From positions 186,001 to 250,000 of the forward strand of contig NZ_RJUU01000002.1 in the NCBI RefSeq assembly GCF_003751445.1: DNA of 64,000 nucleotides, given 5' to 3'. This DNA is from Streptomyces sp. 840.1. GTDB taxonomy: Bacteria; Actinomycetota; Actinomycetes; Streptomycetales; Streptomycetaceae. Every line of letters begins with the position of its first letter. The stretch's first letter is position 1. A program made the translations under genes and the position numbers. Under the pieces are notes generated by a model. That model searched no databases. It was not told the DNA's origin and saw only the letters and a list, made by a program, of their open reading frames with translations. Below, in pieces: positions 15,554 to 25,580 of this stretch.

Positions 15554-16342
15554 ATGCTCTCGGCAAAGAACCTGTTCCAGGAGATTCTCGACGACGACGA
15601 GTCGTTCCGGCTGTTCTGCTCCATCGCCGCCGGCGGGGAGTCCCAGGGCGGCTGGGAGAACGGCCGCATCGCCGCCCTGGTGCCCGCGAGCCAGCGCGCC
15701 CTGGCCCCCAAGATCGCCCGGCACGGCGCCGACGAGGACAAGCACGGCCGGATCTTCGACGCCCTCCTGAGGAAGCGCGGTCTGTCGCCCGTCGAGGTCC
15801 CCCACGAGACCGACTACACGATGCTCCTGGAGAAGTACGGCATCGGTCTCGCCCACGAGCAGCTGGAACGTGACGAACCGCTCGCCGAGCGCGACATCAT
15901 CACCTACCTCGCGCACAGCCGGGTGACCGAACAGCGCGCCTCCGAGCAGATGCGGCTGCTGCGGAAGTACTTCGCTGACCACCCCGACCTGGGCCGCGCG
16001 GTCAGGATGATCTCGAACGACGAGGACAACCACCTCGCCTACTGCCACGAGGAACTGCTGCGCTTGGCCCGGTCCGGACACGGCCGCACGATCCAGAGCG
16101 TCCTGCGCGAGTGCGCACTCGGTGAGATCCGGGTCTACCGCGACGTCAGCCTCGCCGTGATGGACCACATGGGCCGCATCCTGGGCTGGCCGAGGGCCAA
16201 GGCCGCGGCCCTGGCGGCGGGCATCCACGCCGTCTACGCGTACGAGCGCCTGGTGGGCTGGCGGCGCATGGTCAGCCTCGCGCCGCCCGAGCGGCGCGAC
16301 GCGTTGGGCGGCCCGGCCGTACCCGCGCCCGAGTACGGCTGA
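15554..16342 (+). CDS. Ferritin-like diiron-domain protein
   Basis: The 262-residue, mainly helical protein has two ExxH motifs in the expected four-helix spacing: DEDKHG (about 58-63) and NDEDNHLAYCHEE (about 156-168). Further Glu residues lie between them (LAHEQLERDE, RVTEQRASEQM). It probably binds a di-iron centre for oxidation or iron handling; the substrate is unknown. GGAGG sits 8 nt before ATG 15554, and a GTG directly upstream is possible. The 180-bp inverted-repeat element precedes it. Confidence 0.75.
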   Translation: MLSAKNLFQEILDDDESFRLFCSIAAGGESQGGWENGRIAALVPASQRALAPKIARHGADEDKHGRIFDALLRKRGLSPVEVPHETDYTMLLEKYGIGLAHEQLERDEPLAERDIITYLAHSRVTEQRASEQMRLLRKYFADHPDLGRAVRMISNDEDNHLAYCHEELLRLARSGHGRTIQSVLRECALGEIRVYRDVSLAVMDHMGRILGWPRAKAAALAAGIHAVYAYERLVGWRRMVSLAPPERRDALGGPAVPAPEYG

Positions 16343-16357
16343 GCCGGCGGGCCCGGG

Positions 16358-17353
16358 TCAGAGCCAGCCGCGCCGCTTGAACTGGCGGTACAGGCCGAGG
16401 ACCACGCCCGCCATCAGCAGGATCACCGCCGGATAGGCCCAGACCCAGCGCAGCTCCGGCATGTGCTCGAAGTTCATCCCGTAGATCCCCGCGACCATGG
16501 TCGGGACCGCCGCCATCGCCGCCCAGGCCGAGATCTTGCGCATGTCGTCGTTCTGCCGCACGCCCATCTGCGCGAGATGCGCGGACAGGATGTCCGAGAG
16601 CAGCCGGTCGAGGCCCTCCACCTGCTCGTTGGCGCGTGTCAGGTGGTCCTGGACGTCCCGGAAGAACGGCTGCGACTGTTCGTACACGAAGGGCACCCCC
16701 GCGCTCGCCAGCCGGGCCATCGGGGCGGTCAGCGGGACGGTCGCCCTGCGGAACTCCAGCACCTGGCGCTTGAAGGTGTAGATGCGGGCCGCGGTGTTCT
16801 TGGAGTCGCCGGTGGCGGCCGGGGCGAAGACCTCGGTCTCCAGCTCCTCCAGGTCGACCTGGAGCTCGCCCGCGACATCTATGTAGTGGTCCACGATCGC
16901 GTCACTGATCGCGTACAGCACCGCGGTGGGCCCGTGCTTGAGCACATCGGCATCCGCCTCCAGCCGGCGGCGCACGGCGGCGAGCGGCGCGCCCTCGCCG
17001 TGCCGGACCGTCACGACGAACGAGTCGCCTATGAAGACCATCAGTTCGTCCGCGCTGACCGTGTCGCTCTCGTGGTCGTACACGACCGGCTTTATCACCG
17101 CGAACAGCGAGTCGTCGTACACCTCCAGCTTGGGCCGCTGGTGCGCGGCCAGCGCGTCCTCCACCGCCAGCGGATGCAGCCCGAACTCGCTGCTGACCAG
17201 CTCGAACTCCTTCTCCGTCGGCTCGTGCAGACCGATCCACAAGAACGCGTCGCCGGCGGCCCGCGCCTCGTCGAGCGCGTCGGAGAAGTCGGTGGGGCCG
17301 TCGGTGCGGCGCCCGTCCCGGTAGATGGCGCAGTCCACAATCACGGCGCGCAT
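16358..17353 (-). CDS. corA: CorA-family magnesium transporter
   Basis: The 331-residue protein has a long cytoplasmic domain (FLWIGLHEPTEKEF, HPLAVEDALAAHQRPKLEVYDD, FVVTVRHGEG) followed by a stalk helix. The C-terminal pair of membrane helices carries the signature YGMNF between them and a basic tail (RQFKRRGWL). CorA proteins form pentameric Mg2+/Co2+ channels in the membrane. ATG 17353 is chosen over an upstream in-frame start. It is divergent from the histidine phosphatase gene with a 59-nt gap. Confidence 0.92.
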   Translation of the reverse strand: MRAVIVDCAIYRDGRRTDGPTDFSDALDEARAAGDAFLWIGLHEPTEKEFELVSSEFGLHPLAVEDALAAHQRPKLEVYDDSLFAVIKPVVYDHESDTVSADELMVFIGDSFVVTVRHGEGAPLAAVRRRLEADADVLKHGPTAVLYAISDAIVDHYIDVAGELQVDLEELETEVFAPAATGDSKNTAARIYTFKRQVLEFRRATVPLTAPMARLASAGVPFVYEQSQPFFRDVQDHLTRANEQVEGLDRLLSDILSAHLAQMGVRQNDDMRKISAWAAMAAVPTMVAGIYGMNFEHMPELRWVWAYPAVILLMAGVVLGLYRQFKRRGWL

Positions 17354-17412
17354 TCTGCCCTGCTCAGGTCCCGGGCGCACCTTTGCCCGGACGGCGGCCT
17401 ACGCTGGCCGGT

Positions 17413-18123
17413 ATGCCCACCCTGATCCTCGTACGACACGGACGCTCCACCGCCAACACGGCCGGGGTGCTCGCGGGCCGGACCCCCGGCGTCGCACTCG
17501 ACGAGCGCGGCGCCGAGCAGGCCGCGGCGCTCCCCGGACGGCTGGCCGCCCTGCCCCTCGCCGCGGCCGTCAGCAGCCCCCTGCAGCGCTGCCGCGAGAC
17601 GCTGCAGCCGCTGCTCGACGCCCGGCCGGACCTGCCGCTGCACACCGAGGAGCGGATCAGCGAGTGCGACTACGGCGACTGGGCGGGCCGCAAGCTCGCC
17701 GAGCTCTCCGACGAGCCGCTGATGACGGTCGTGCAGCAGCACCCGTCGGCTGCCGCGTTCCCCGGCGGCGAGTCCATGAGGGCGATGCAGGCACGCGCCG
17801 TGGACGCCGTCCGGGAGTGGAACGCGCGGATCGAGGCGGAGCACGGTGAGAACGCCGTCTACGTGATGTGCTCGCACGGCGACATCATCAAGTCCCTTGT
17901 GGCCGACGCGCTCGGCATGCACCTGGACCTCTTCCAGCGCGTCCACGCCGACCCGTGCTCGGTCACCGCGATCCGTTACACCAGGCTGCGGCCCTTCCTG
18001 CTGAGGCTGGGCGACACCGGCGACCTCGCCCCCCTGGCACCGCGCGAACCCGCCCCCGACGAGGCGAAGGCGGCCGGCGACGGGGCCGACGCCGCGGTCG
18101 GGGGCGGCGCTGGGGCACCGTGA
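17413..18123 (+). CDS. Histidine phosphatase (MSMEG_4193-type)
   Basis: The 236-residue phosphoglycerate-mutase-superfamily protein has the RHG motif (LILVRHGRSTAN), SSPLQRCRETLQPL, ISECDYGDWAGRKLAEL and the second catalytic His in MCSHGDIIKSL. The Ala/Gly-rich tail is probably disordered. In actinobacteria this type lies beside DUF3090, SCO1664-family and mshC genes, as here, which suggests a link to mycothiol or a shared unknown process. The substrate is unknown. Confidence 0.85.
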   Translation: MPTLILVRHGRSTANTAGVLAGRTPGVALDERGAEQAAALPGRLAALPLAAAVSSPLQRCRETLQPLLDARPDLPLHTEERISECDYGDWAGRKLAELSDEPLMTVVQQHPSAAAFPGGESMRAMQARAVDAVREWNARIEAEHGENAVYVMCSHGDIIKSLVADALGMHLDLFQRVHADPCSVTAIRYTRLRPFLLRLGDTGDLAPLAPREPAPDEAKAAGDGADAAVGGGAGAP

Positions 18124-18230
18124 TCGCTCCGCGCAGTAGGGTGGACGCGCCGTAGGCGCCTTTCCGGGAGGACTCTCTCCCGGGCCCCGGCCGACCCCCC
18201 ATCCGCGTCAAATCACAAGGGAGACAGGAC

Positions 18231-18821
18231 GTGTCCCGTCAGGTGTTCCTCTACGACCCCCCGGACCGTTTCGTGGCCGGTACGGTCGGGCTGCCTGGAC
18301 GTCGTACGTTCTTCCTGCAGGCATCCTCAGGCGGACGTGTCACCAGCGTGGCCCTGGAGAAGACCCAAGTCGCCGCCCTCGCAGAGCGGGTGGACGAACT
18401 GCTCGACGAAGTGGTCCGGCGCACCGGGGGCAATTCCCCGGTCCCCGCGGTCGCCCCGATGGACGTCACCGACACCGCCCCGCTCGACGTCCCCGTCGAG
18501 GAGGAGTTCCGGGTCGGCACGATGGCACTCGCCTGGGACGGCGAGGAACAGCGCATGATCGTCGAGGCGCAGGCCCTGGTCGAGCTGGACGCGGAATCCG
18601 TCGAGGATCTCGCCGAGGCCGAGGAGCGGCTGCTCCAGGACGAGGAGAACGGCCCGCCGATGCTCCGGGTCCGGCTCAGCGGGGCGCAGGCCCGTGCCTT
18701 CGCCAAACGCGCCCTGGACGTCGTGAACGCCGGCCGCCCGCCGTGCCCGCTGTGCAGCCTCCCGCTCGATCCGGAAGGACACGTATGCCCGCGCCAGAAC
18801 GGATACCGCCGCGGGGCCTGA
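18231..18821 (+). CDS. DUF3090-family protein
   Basis: The 196-residue conserved actinobacterial protein starts SRQVFLYDPPDRFVAGTVG and ends with a short zinc-binding-like motif, [23 protein letters not shown] (two CxxC-like Cys pairs with a nearby His). I know the family only as a conserved companion of the SCO1664 family and MshC. GTG 18231 has GGGAGACAGGAC upstream. The next gene starts 37 nt before this one ends, so the two are co-translated. Confidence 0.85.
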   Translation: MSRQVFLYDPPDRFVAGTVGLPGRRTFFLQASSGGRVTSVALEKTQVAALAERVDELLDEVVRRTGGNSPVPAVAPMDVTDTAPLDVPVEEEFRVGTMALAWDGEEQRMIVEAQALVELDAESVEDLAEAEERLLQDEENGPPMLRVRLSGAQARAFAKRALDVVNAGRPPCPLCSLPLDPEGHVCPRQNGYRRGA

Positions 18822-19624
18822 CCGACGCAGGGCGGCTGACCCTGCTCGGCAAGGGCGAGCTCACCGTCCTCGGACAGGTCCGGGGAGCCTCCAACGCGGT
18901 GCTGTACTGCTCGGTCGCGTACGAGGGCGAGGAGGCCAACTGCGTCTACAAGCCCGTCGCCGGTGAGCAGCCCCTGTGGGACTTCCCCGACGGCACCCTC
19001 GCCCAGCGCGAGGTGGCCGCCTACGAGGTCTCCGAGGCCACCGGCTGGGGCCTGGTGCCGCCGACCGTGCTGCGGGACGGTCCGTACGGCCAGGGCATGT
19101 GCCAGCTGTGGATCGAGGCGGCGCCGCAGCAGGAGGACGATCCGGGACTGCTCGCGCTCGTCGAGGACGAGGAGCCGGGCGAGGGCTGGAAGGCCGTGGC
19201 CCTGGCCGAGGTGGGGGAGGGGAAGACCGCCCTGCTGGTGCACGCGGACGACCCTCGGCTGCGGCGGCTCGCGGTCCTGGATGCGGTGATCAACAACGGC
19301 GACCGCAAGGGCGGACACCTGCTGCCCGCGCCCGACGGACGGCTGTACGGCATCGACCACGGCGTCACCTTCAACGCCGAGGACAAGCTGCGCACCCTGC
19401 TGTGGGGCTGGGCGGGCGAGCCGCTGCCCGCCGAGGCGGTGGAGGTGCTGGACCGGCTGTCCGGCGAGCTGGAGCCCGGGGCGGCACTGGTCACCCGGCT
19501 GGGGGAACTGATCACCGCGGCCGAGATCGAGGCGCTGCGGGCCCGGGTGGCGGGGCTGCGGTCCACCGGTCTCCACCGGGAGCCGAGTGGTGGCTGGCCG
19601 GCCATTCCGTGGCCGCCCGTGTAG
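18785..19624 (+). CDS. SCO1664-family protein
   Basis: The 279-residue protein belongs to a conserved actinobacterial family whose fold, as I remember it, resembles PI3/4-kinases. Visible kinase-like features are the glycine-poor N-terminal lobe, [16 protein letters not shown] (candidate Lys), [16 protein letters not shown] and [10 protein letters not shown] (candidate catalytic Asn/Asp and metal Asp). The substrate is unknown. ATG 18785 has GGAAGG upstream and lies within the end of the DUF3090 gene. Confidence 0.85.
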   Translation: MPAPERIPPRGLTDAGRLTLLGKGELTVLGQVRGASNAVLYCSVAYEGEEANCVYKPVAGEQPLWDFPDGTLAQREVAAYEVSEATGWGLVPPTVLRDGPYGQGMCQLWIEAAPQQEDDPGLLALVEDEEPGEGWKAVALAEVGEGKTALLVHADDPRLRRLAVLDAVINNGDRKGGHLLPAPDGRLYGIDHGVTFNAEDKLRTLLWGWAGEPLPAEAVEVLDRLSGELEPGAALVTRLGELITAAEIEALRARVAGLRSTGLHREPSGGWPAIPWPPV

Positions 19625-19802
19625 GCGTGGCCCGGCGGGCGGCGCCCGGTGCGACCGCCCGGCACCGGCCCGTCCCGGACCGTTCGGGGCGGGCGGCCGG
19701 GTGGACCGAAGCACTCTTAGGAGCCGGGCGCAAGAGTGCCTCTTCGGACAGGAACCCCCCTCCGGTTCGTATCCGGAAGCCGCGTCCGGTTACGCTCGTC
19801 GC

Positions 19803-21032
19803 ATGCATGCCTGGCCCGCTTCTGAGGTCCCCGCCCTTCCTGGCAAGGGCCGCGACCTTCGGATCCACGACACCGCGACCGGCGGACGGATCACCCTTGA
19901 CCCCGGTTCCGTCGCCCGCATCTATGTCTGCGGCATCACGCCGTACGACGCGACCCATATGGGTCATGCGGCGACCTACAACGCGTTCGACCTCGTCCAG
20001 CGCGTGTGGCTCGACACCAAGCGGCAGGTTCACTATGTCCAGAACGTGACCGACGTGGACGATCCGCTGCTGGAGCGGGCCGTGCGCGACGGCAAGGACT
20101 GGACCGAGCTCGCCGAGAGCGAGACGGCCCTGTTCCGCGAGGACATGACTGCCCTGCGCATGCTCCCGCCGCAGCACTACATCGGAGCCGTCGAGGCGAT
20201 ACCCGGCATCGTGCCGCTCGTCGAACGGCTGCGGGACGCGGGCGCCGCCTACGACCTCGACGGCGATGTGTACTTCTCCGTCGACACCGACCCTCACTTC
20301 GGCCAGGTCTCCAACCTGGACGCCGAGGCGATGCGGCTGCTCTCCGCCGAGCGCGGCGGGGACCCGGAGCGTCCCGGCAAGAAGAACCCCCTCGACCCGA
20401 TGCTCTGGATGGCCGCCCGCGAGGGCGAGCCGAGCTGGGACGGCGCCTCGCTCGGCGCCGGCCGGCCCGGCTGGCACATCGAGTGCGTCGCCATCGCCCT
20501 GGACCACCTCGGCATGGGCTTCGACGTCCAGGGAGGCGGCTCCGACCTCGCCTTCCCGCACCACGAGATGGGCGCCTCGCACGCCCAGGTGCTGACCGGC
20601 GAGCACCCGTTCGCCCAGGCCTACGTGCACGCCGGAATGGTCGGCCTGGACGGCGAGAAGATGTCCAAGTCCAAGGGCAACCTGGTCTTCGTCTCGGCCC
20701 TGCGCCGCGAGGGCGTGGACCCGGCCGCGATCCGTCTCGCCCTGCTCTCGCACCACTACCGCTCCGACTGGGAGTGGACCGACCAGGTGCTCGCCGACGC
20801 GGTGGACCGGCTCGCCCGCTGGCGCGCCGCCGTCTCGCGGCCCGACGGCCTCGCCGCCGACGCCCTGGTCGAGGAGGTCCGCGAGGCGCTCGCCGACGAC
20901 CTGGACACCCCGACGGCGCTGGCCGCCGTGGACCGCTGGGCCGAGCGGCAGAGCGCCGGGGGCGGCCCGGACGAGGGCGCGCCGGGACTCGTCTCGCGCA
21001 CCGTCGACGCGCTGCTCGGTGTCGCGCTGTAA
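19803..21032 (+). CDS. mshC: Mycothiol ligase MshC
   Basis: The 409-residue protein is L-cysteine:1D-myo-inosityl 2-amino-2-deoxy-alpha-D-glucopyranoside ligase, which joins cysteine to GlcN-Ins with ATP in mycothiol synthesis. It is a paralogue of cysteinyl-tRNA synthetase. It has the catalytic-core motifs [17 protein letters not shown] (HIGH-like, with the zinc Cys), [10 protein letters not shown] and [10 protein letters not shown], but lacks the tRNA-binding C-terminus. The length is normal for the family. It ends the phosphatase - DUF3090 - SCO1664-family cluster and is followed by a strong terminator. Confidence 0.95.
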   Translation: MHAWPASEVPALPGKGRDLRIHDTATGGRITLDPGSVARIYVCGITPYDATHMGHAATYNAFDLVQRVWLDTKRQVHYVQNVTDVDDPLLERAVRDGKDWTELAESETALFREDMTALRMLPPQHYIGAVEAIPGIVPLVERLRDAGAAYDLDGDVYFSVDTDPHFGQVSNLDAEAMRLLSAERGGDPERPGKKNPLDPMLWMAAREGEPSWDGASLGAGRPGWHIECVAIALDHLGMGFDVQGGGSDLAFPHHEMGASHAQVLTGEHPFAQAYVHAGMVGLDGEKMSKSKGNLVFVSALRREGVDPAAIRLALLSHHYRSDWEWTDQVLADAVDRLARWRAAVSRPDGLAADALVEEVREALADDLDTPTALAAVDRWAERQSAGGGPDEGAPGLVSRTVDALLGVAL

Positions 21033-21056
21033 CCACCCGCCGTATTACGTCCGTTC

Positions 21057-21093
21057 ACCGGCCCCGAACTTCTTGATGAAGTTCGGGGCCGGT
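21057..21093 (+). terminator. Terminator after mshC
   Basis: A perfect 16-bp stem (21057-21072 with 21078-21093) and 5-nt loop are followed by TCCGTTTTG. Confidence 0.85.
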
Positions 21094-21141
21094 TCCGTTT
21101 TGTCCATGGTCAAATGCTTGGTGCTGCGCTAAAAGCGCTCT

Positions 21142-24100
21142 ATGCAATCATCAACGCGCATCAGAACGGCAGTAGTTGCAGCGCTGCTGGGACTGTTCGC
21201 CGTCGTCTCGGGACCGGGTGGTGCCCGTGCGGATTCGGCCGCCCCGGCCGGGACCACGGTCGGCGATCTCACCGGCTTCTCGGCCGACGGACCCGTCTAC
21301 CACCTGCGCGCGGGCACCGCCGAGGCCCGCGTCAGCTTCGTCTCGGAGGAGACCTTCCGGATCGAACTCGCCCCGGACGGCACGTTCTCCGACCCGGCCG
21401 GCGACGCCATCGTGCTGCCCCAGGGATCACCGCCGCGCACCCGCTGGAAGGAGCGGAGCGACCGCTACGACCTGTCCACCGGCGATGTCACGCTCCGTGC
21501 CTACAAATCGCCGCTGCGGTTCGCCCTGTACCGGGCCGACGGCACCCAGGTGTGGTCCGAGGCGAAGGGGCTGAGCTGGGACGGCGAGAAGACCACCCAG
21601 ACCTTCGCACGCGGCGGCGACGAGCAGTTCTACGGCGCCGGAATGCAGAACGGCCGGGGCAACACCTCGCACCGGGGCAAGACGGTCGAGGTCGGCGTCG
21701 ACTACAACTGGGACGACGGCGGCCACCCCAACTCGGTGCCGTTCTACCTCTCGTCGGCCGGCTACGGCGTGTTCCGCAACACCTTCGCGCCCAACACCTA
21801 CGCCTTCACCGACCCGGTGACCACCAGCGCGAAGGAACAGCGCTTCGACGCCTACTACTTCGCGGGTGACGCCAAGGACGTCATAGGCCAGTACACGAAG
21901 CTCACCGGCAAGCCGTTCCTGCCGCCGGTGTACGGCATGGAGATCGGCGACTCCGACTGCTACCTGCACAACGCCAACCGGGGCGAGCGCCGCACCCTGG
22001 ACTCGCTGAAGATCGCCGACGGATACGTCGAGAACGACATGCCCAACGGCTGGATGCTCGTCAACGACGGCTACGGCTGTGGATACGAGGACCTCGCGGA
22101 GACCGCCAAGGGCCTCCAGGACCGGGACATGGAGATGGGCCTGTGGACCGAGGACGGCATCGACAAGCTCGGTGACCAGGTCAAGGCCGGCCAGCGCGTC
22201 GCCAAGCTGGACGTGGCCTGGGTCGGGGACGGCTACAAGTTCGCCCTGGACGGCTGCAAGGACGCCTACAAGGGCATCGAGGACAACAGCGACGCCCGGG
22301 GCTTCACCTACGCCCCGGAGAGCTGGTCGGGCGCCCAGCGCTGCGGTGTCCAGTGGTCCGGCGACCAGTACGGCACCTGGGACTACATCCGCTGGCAGAT
22401 CCCGACCTACGCGGGCGCCACGATGTCCGGCCTCGCCTACACCACGGGCGACGTGGACGGCATCTTCGGCGGCAGCGCCAAGACGTACACCCGCGACCTC
22501 CAGTGGAAGATGTTCCTGGGCACCACGATGACCATGGACGGCTGGGCGGCCAGCGACAAGCAGCCCTACCGGTACGGCGAGCCGTACACCTCGGTCAACC
22601 GCGACTACCTGAAGCTCAAGGAGTCGCTGCTGCCCTACCAGTACTCCTACGCGCACGAGGCGACGAAGACCGGCGTCGGCATGGTGCGCCCGCTGGTGCT
22701 GGAGTACCCGGACGACCCGAAGGCCGCCACGGACGCGGCGAAGTACGAGTTCATGTCCGGCGAGGACTTCCTCGTCGCCCCGGTCTACCAGGACAGCACC
22801 GAGCGCGACGGCATCTACCTGCCGAAGGGCACCTGGACCGACTACTGGACCGGGCGGACCTACCGGGGCCCGGTCACCGTCGACGACTACAGCGCCCCGC
22901 TCGACACCCTGCCGCTGTTCGTCAGGGGCGGCGCCGCCGTGCCGATGTGGCCGGGTATCCGCTCGTACAAGGACCGCACCGCGGGCTCCCCGCTCGCCTG
23001 GGACATCTACCCGCAGGGCACGTCCTCGTTCACCCTGTACGAGGACGACGGCGTGACCCGTGAGCACCGCGACGGCGCGTACGCGACGCAGACCGCCGAG
23101 GTCCGCGCCCCGGCGAAGGGCACGGGCGACATCACCGTGAACATCGGTGAGAGCAAGGGCAGGTTCACCGGGAAGCAGAGCAGCCGCCCGTACGAGTTCA
23201 CCGTGCACACCGGCTCGGAGCCGAGCGCGGTGAAGCTCACCGGCAAGCTGCCCCGGCTCGGCTCGGCCGCCGCGTACGCGAAGGTGAAGCAGGGCTGGTG
23301 GTACGACCGCGACGACCGGGGCGGCGTGGTCAGGATCAAGACCGCCCCGCTGTCCACGGGCAAGAAGTTCTCGGTGCGGCTGGAGAACGCCAGCGCGGTC
23401 GGCGGACGGAACGCGGCCGCCACGGCCACCGTCTCGGCGCCGCAGGGCCAGGAGGCGGGCGCGGGCGCGCCGGCCACCGTCGCCGTCGACGTCACCGCAG
23501 GCAAGGCCGATGTCACGGACGCCATGGTCTCCCTGGACGTCCCCGAGGGCTGGCGGGCCGCCCCGGCCGGGACCGTGCGCCGGATTCCGGCGGGCGCCAC
23601 CCGGCGCGTCGAGGTGTCGGTGACCCCGGCGAAGGACGCGGCGCTGGGCGAGGTCCGGCTCACCGCACATGTCCGCTACCGCTCGGCGGGCGAATCCCGT
23701 ACGGCGGTCCAGCGGATCGCCACCGCGGTGATGCCGCCGCCGCCCGCCGGCGAGGCCTGGGCGAGCGATCTGAAGTGGCTGAGCTCGGTCAACGGGTACG
23801 GCCCGGCGGAACGCGACCGCAGCAACGGCGAATCGGGCGCGGCCGACGGCGGTCCGCTCACGCTGGCCGGGAAGACGTACGAGAAGGGGATCGGCACCCA
23901 CGCCGACTCCGACATCGAGTTCTACACCGGCGGACAGTGCTCGAAGTTCACCGCGGACGCCGGGATCGACGACGAGATCAACGGATACGGCGAGGTGGCG
24001 TTCTCCGTCGAGGCCGACGGCAAGGTGCTCTGGACCTCGCCGAAGGTGACCGGGGCGTCGGCGGCCGTGCCGGTCGATGTCTCCCTGGACGGGGCGCGTC

Positions 24101-24186
24101 ATGTGCGCCTGAAGGTCACGGACACCAACGCGTCCAAGACCGGCGACCACGGCGACTGGGGTGCCGCGCGCTTCACCTGCGCCTGA
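21142..24186 (+). CDS. Secreted GH31 glycosidase with NPCBM domain
   Basis: The 1014-residue protein has a signal peptide (cleavage after GARA, about residue 30) and a GH31 N-terminal beta domain. The catalytic barrel carries likely nucleophile D357 (KLDVAW) and acid/base D408 (WSGDQYG), followed by the C-terminal beta domains (VAPVYQDS, PLFVRGGAAVPMWP). A NEW3-like beta domain occupies about 755-865, and an NPCBM carbohydrate-binding domain about 870-1014. It should cleave an alpha-linked sugar outside the cell; the specificity is not readable. No ribosome binding site precedes the ATG, but a 5-bp dyad GCGCT-AAA-AGCGC (21126-21138) ends just before it. Confidence 0.88.
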   Translation: MQSSTRIRTAVVAALLGLFAVVSGPGGARADSAAPAGTTVGDLTGFSADGPVYHLRAGTAEARVSFVSEETFRIELAPDGTFSDPAGDAIVLPQGSPPRTRWKERSDRYDLSTGDVTLRAYKSPLRFALYRADGTQVWSEAKGLSWDGEKTTQTFARGGDEQFYGAGMQNGRGNTSHRGKTVEVGVDYNWDDGGHPNSVPFYLSSAGYGVFRNTFAPNTYAFTDPVTTSAKEQRFDAYYFAGDAKDVIGQYTKLTGKPFLPPVYGMEIGDSDCYLHNANRGERRTLDSLKIADGYVENDMPNGWMLVNDGYGCGYEDLAETAKGLQDRDMEMGLWTEDGIDKLGDQVKAGQRVAKLDVAWVGDGYKFALDGCKDAYKGIEDNSDARGFTYAPESWSGAQRCGVQWSGDQYGTWDYIRWQIPTYAGATMSGLAYTTGDVDGIFGGSAKTYTRDLQWKMFLGTTMTMDGWAASDKQPYRYGEPYTSVNRDYLKLKESLLPYQYSYAHEATKTGVGMVRPLVLEYPDDPKAATDAAKYEFMSGEDFLVAPVYQDSTERDGIYLPKGTWTDYWTGRTYRGPVTVDDYSAPLDTLPLFVRGGAAVPMWPGIRSYKDRTAGSPLAWDIYPQGTSSFTLYEDDGVTREHRDGAYATQTAEVRAPAKGTGDITVNIGESKGRFTGKQSSRPYEFTVHTGSEPSAVKLTGKLPRLGSAAAYAKVKQGWWYDRDDRGGVVRIKTAPLSTGKKFSVRLENASAVGGRNAAATATVSAPQGQEAGAGAPATVAVDVTAGKADVTDAMVSLDVPEGWRAAPAGTVRRIPAGATRRVEVSVTPAKDAALGEVRLTAHVRYRSAGESRTAVQRIATAVMPPPPAGEAWASDLKWLSSVNGYGPAERDRSNGESGAADGGPLTLAGKTYEKGIGTHADSDIEFYTGGQCSKFTADAGIDDEINGYGEVAFSVEADGKVLWTSPKVTGASAAVPVDVSLDGARHVRLKVTDTNASKTGDHGDWGAARFTCA

Positions 24187-24215
24187 GCCCCGCGGCGGTG
24201 CACGCGGGGAAAGAG

Positions 24216-24252
24216 GGGAGCCGGGCGGGTGTCGTCCACCCGCCCGGCTCCC
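24216..24252. terminator. Bidirectional terminator
   Basis: A perfect 16-bp stem (24216-24231 with 24237-24252) and 5-nt loop lie between the converging GH31 and parJ genes. Confidence 0.8.
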
Positions 24253-24263
24253 GGCTGTCCGGA

Positions 24264-25376
24264 TCAGTCCTCCGACGAATCCTCCGACGAATCCTCCGAC
24301 GAATCCTCCGGCGAGTCGTCCCCCGGAGCGTCCTTCGGGGTGTCCTTCGGCGTCTCGTCCGGGGCCGGGCCCGGCCCCGTGCCGCGCGCGGGACCGTTTC
24401 CGGCCCCGCTCACCGGACCCGGGCCGCTGTCGGGCCGGGCCGGCTTCGGCGGCCTGGTCCGTCCGCTCGACGTATCGCGCAGGTACGAGCTGTCGCCGCT
24501 CTCCGTCGCGTGTCCGCCCGGCCCGGAACCCGGACCTGGGTCCCGGCGCCGCAGATAGCGCTCGAACTCCCGGGCGATGGCCTCCCCGCTCGCCTCGGGA
24601 AGCTCCGCGGTGTCGCGGGCCTCCTCCAGCGTCTGCACGTACTCCGCGACCTCGCTGTCCTCGGCGGCCAGTTGGTCCACCCCGAGCTGCCAGGCGCGCG
24701 CGTCCTCGGCCAGTTCGCCCAGCGGGATGCGCAGCCCGATCAGGTCCTCCAGGCGGTTCAGCAGCGCCAGGGTGGCCTTCGGGTTGGGCGGCTGCGACAC
24801 GTAGTGCGGCACCGCCGCCCACAGGCTCACCGCCGGCACACCCGCGTGGGTGCACGCCTCCTGGAGGATGCCGACGATGCCGGTCGGCCCCTCGTACCTG
24901 GTCTCCTCCAGGTCCATGGTCCGCGCCAGGTCCGGATCGGACGTCACGCCGCTGACCGGTACCGGACGGGTGTGCGGGGTGTCGCCGAGCAGCGCACCGA
25001 GCACCACCACCATCTCGACGCCCAGTTCATGGGCGAAGCCCAGGATCTCGTTGCAGAACGAGCGCCAGCGCATCGACGGCTCGATGCCCCGGACCAGGAC
25101 GAGGTCGCGGGGCTTGTCGCCGCCGACGCGCACCACCGAGAGCCGGGTCGTCGGCCAGGTGATCTTGCGCGCCCCGCCGTCCAGAAACACCGTCGGGCGG
25201 TTGACCTGGAAGTCGTAGTAGTCCTCGGCGTCCAGCGCCGCGAACACCTCGCCCTTCCACTCCCGGTCCAGGTGCGCGACCGCGGTGGAAGCGGCGTCAC
25301 CTGCGTCGTTCCACCCCTCGAACGCGGCCACCATGACCGGGTCGATCAGCTCGGGAACCCCCTCGAGCTCGATCAC
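24264..25376 (-). CDS. parJ: PAC2-family protein ParJ
   Basis: The 370-residue protein has a PAC2 (proteasome-assembly-chaperone-like) domain over residues 1-270: VIELEGVPELIDPVMVAAFEGWNDAGDAAS, VLVRGIEPSMRWRSFCNEIL, GALLGDTPHTRPVPV and AAVPHYVSQPPNPKATLALL. The S. coelicolor counterpart SCO1662 is ParJ, which influences ParA polymerisation and chromosome segregation in sporulation. The C-terminal tail is Pro/Gly-rich and ends in four SSED-type repeats encoded by 12-bp DNA repeats (24268-24315). GTG 25376 is chosen because GGAAGGAGG lies just upstream, and homology starts there. Confidence 0.85.
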   Translation of the reverse strand: MIELEGVPELIDPVMVAAFEGWNDAGDAASTAVAHLDREWKGEVFAALDAEDYYDFQVNRPTVFLDGGARKITWPTTRLSVVRVGGDKPRDLVLVRGIEPSMRWRSFCNEILGFAHELGVEMVVVLGALLGDTPHTRPVPVSGVTSDPDLARTMDLEETRYEGPTGIVGILQEACTHAGVPAVSLWAAVPHYVSQPPNPKATLALLNRLEDLIGLRIPLGELAEDARAWQLGVDQLAAEDSEVAEYVQTLEEARDTAELPEASGEAIAREFERYLRRRDPGPGSGPGGHATESGDSSYLRDTSSGRTRPPKPARPDSGPGPVSGAGNGPARGTGPGPAPDETPKDTPKDAPGDDSPEDSSEDSSEDSSED

Positions 25377-25580
25377 CCAGGCCTCCTTCCGAAGTTCCCT
25401 TGCGTACGGAACAACCTTACGGCGTCCGGCCACTCCCGCCGCAGCCCCCGCGCACGGCCGGGTGAACCCGGGCCACGAAGGTGCATCACCGGCCTAACCA
25501 GGGCATCAGGCCCGTCATACATCCGAGCTGTGCGGGGGCAATTTCGGTTCAACCCTGGACGTTGGGGCCTTCGGGGCGCT

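Noticed and set aside
24264..24330. Regular 12-bp repeats considered as a CRISPR-like array
   Set aside because: They are tandem without spacers, lie in frame, and encode the SSED tail of ParJ. No cas genes are present.
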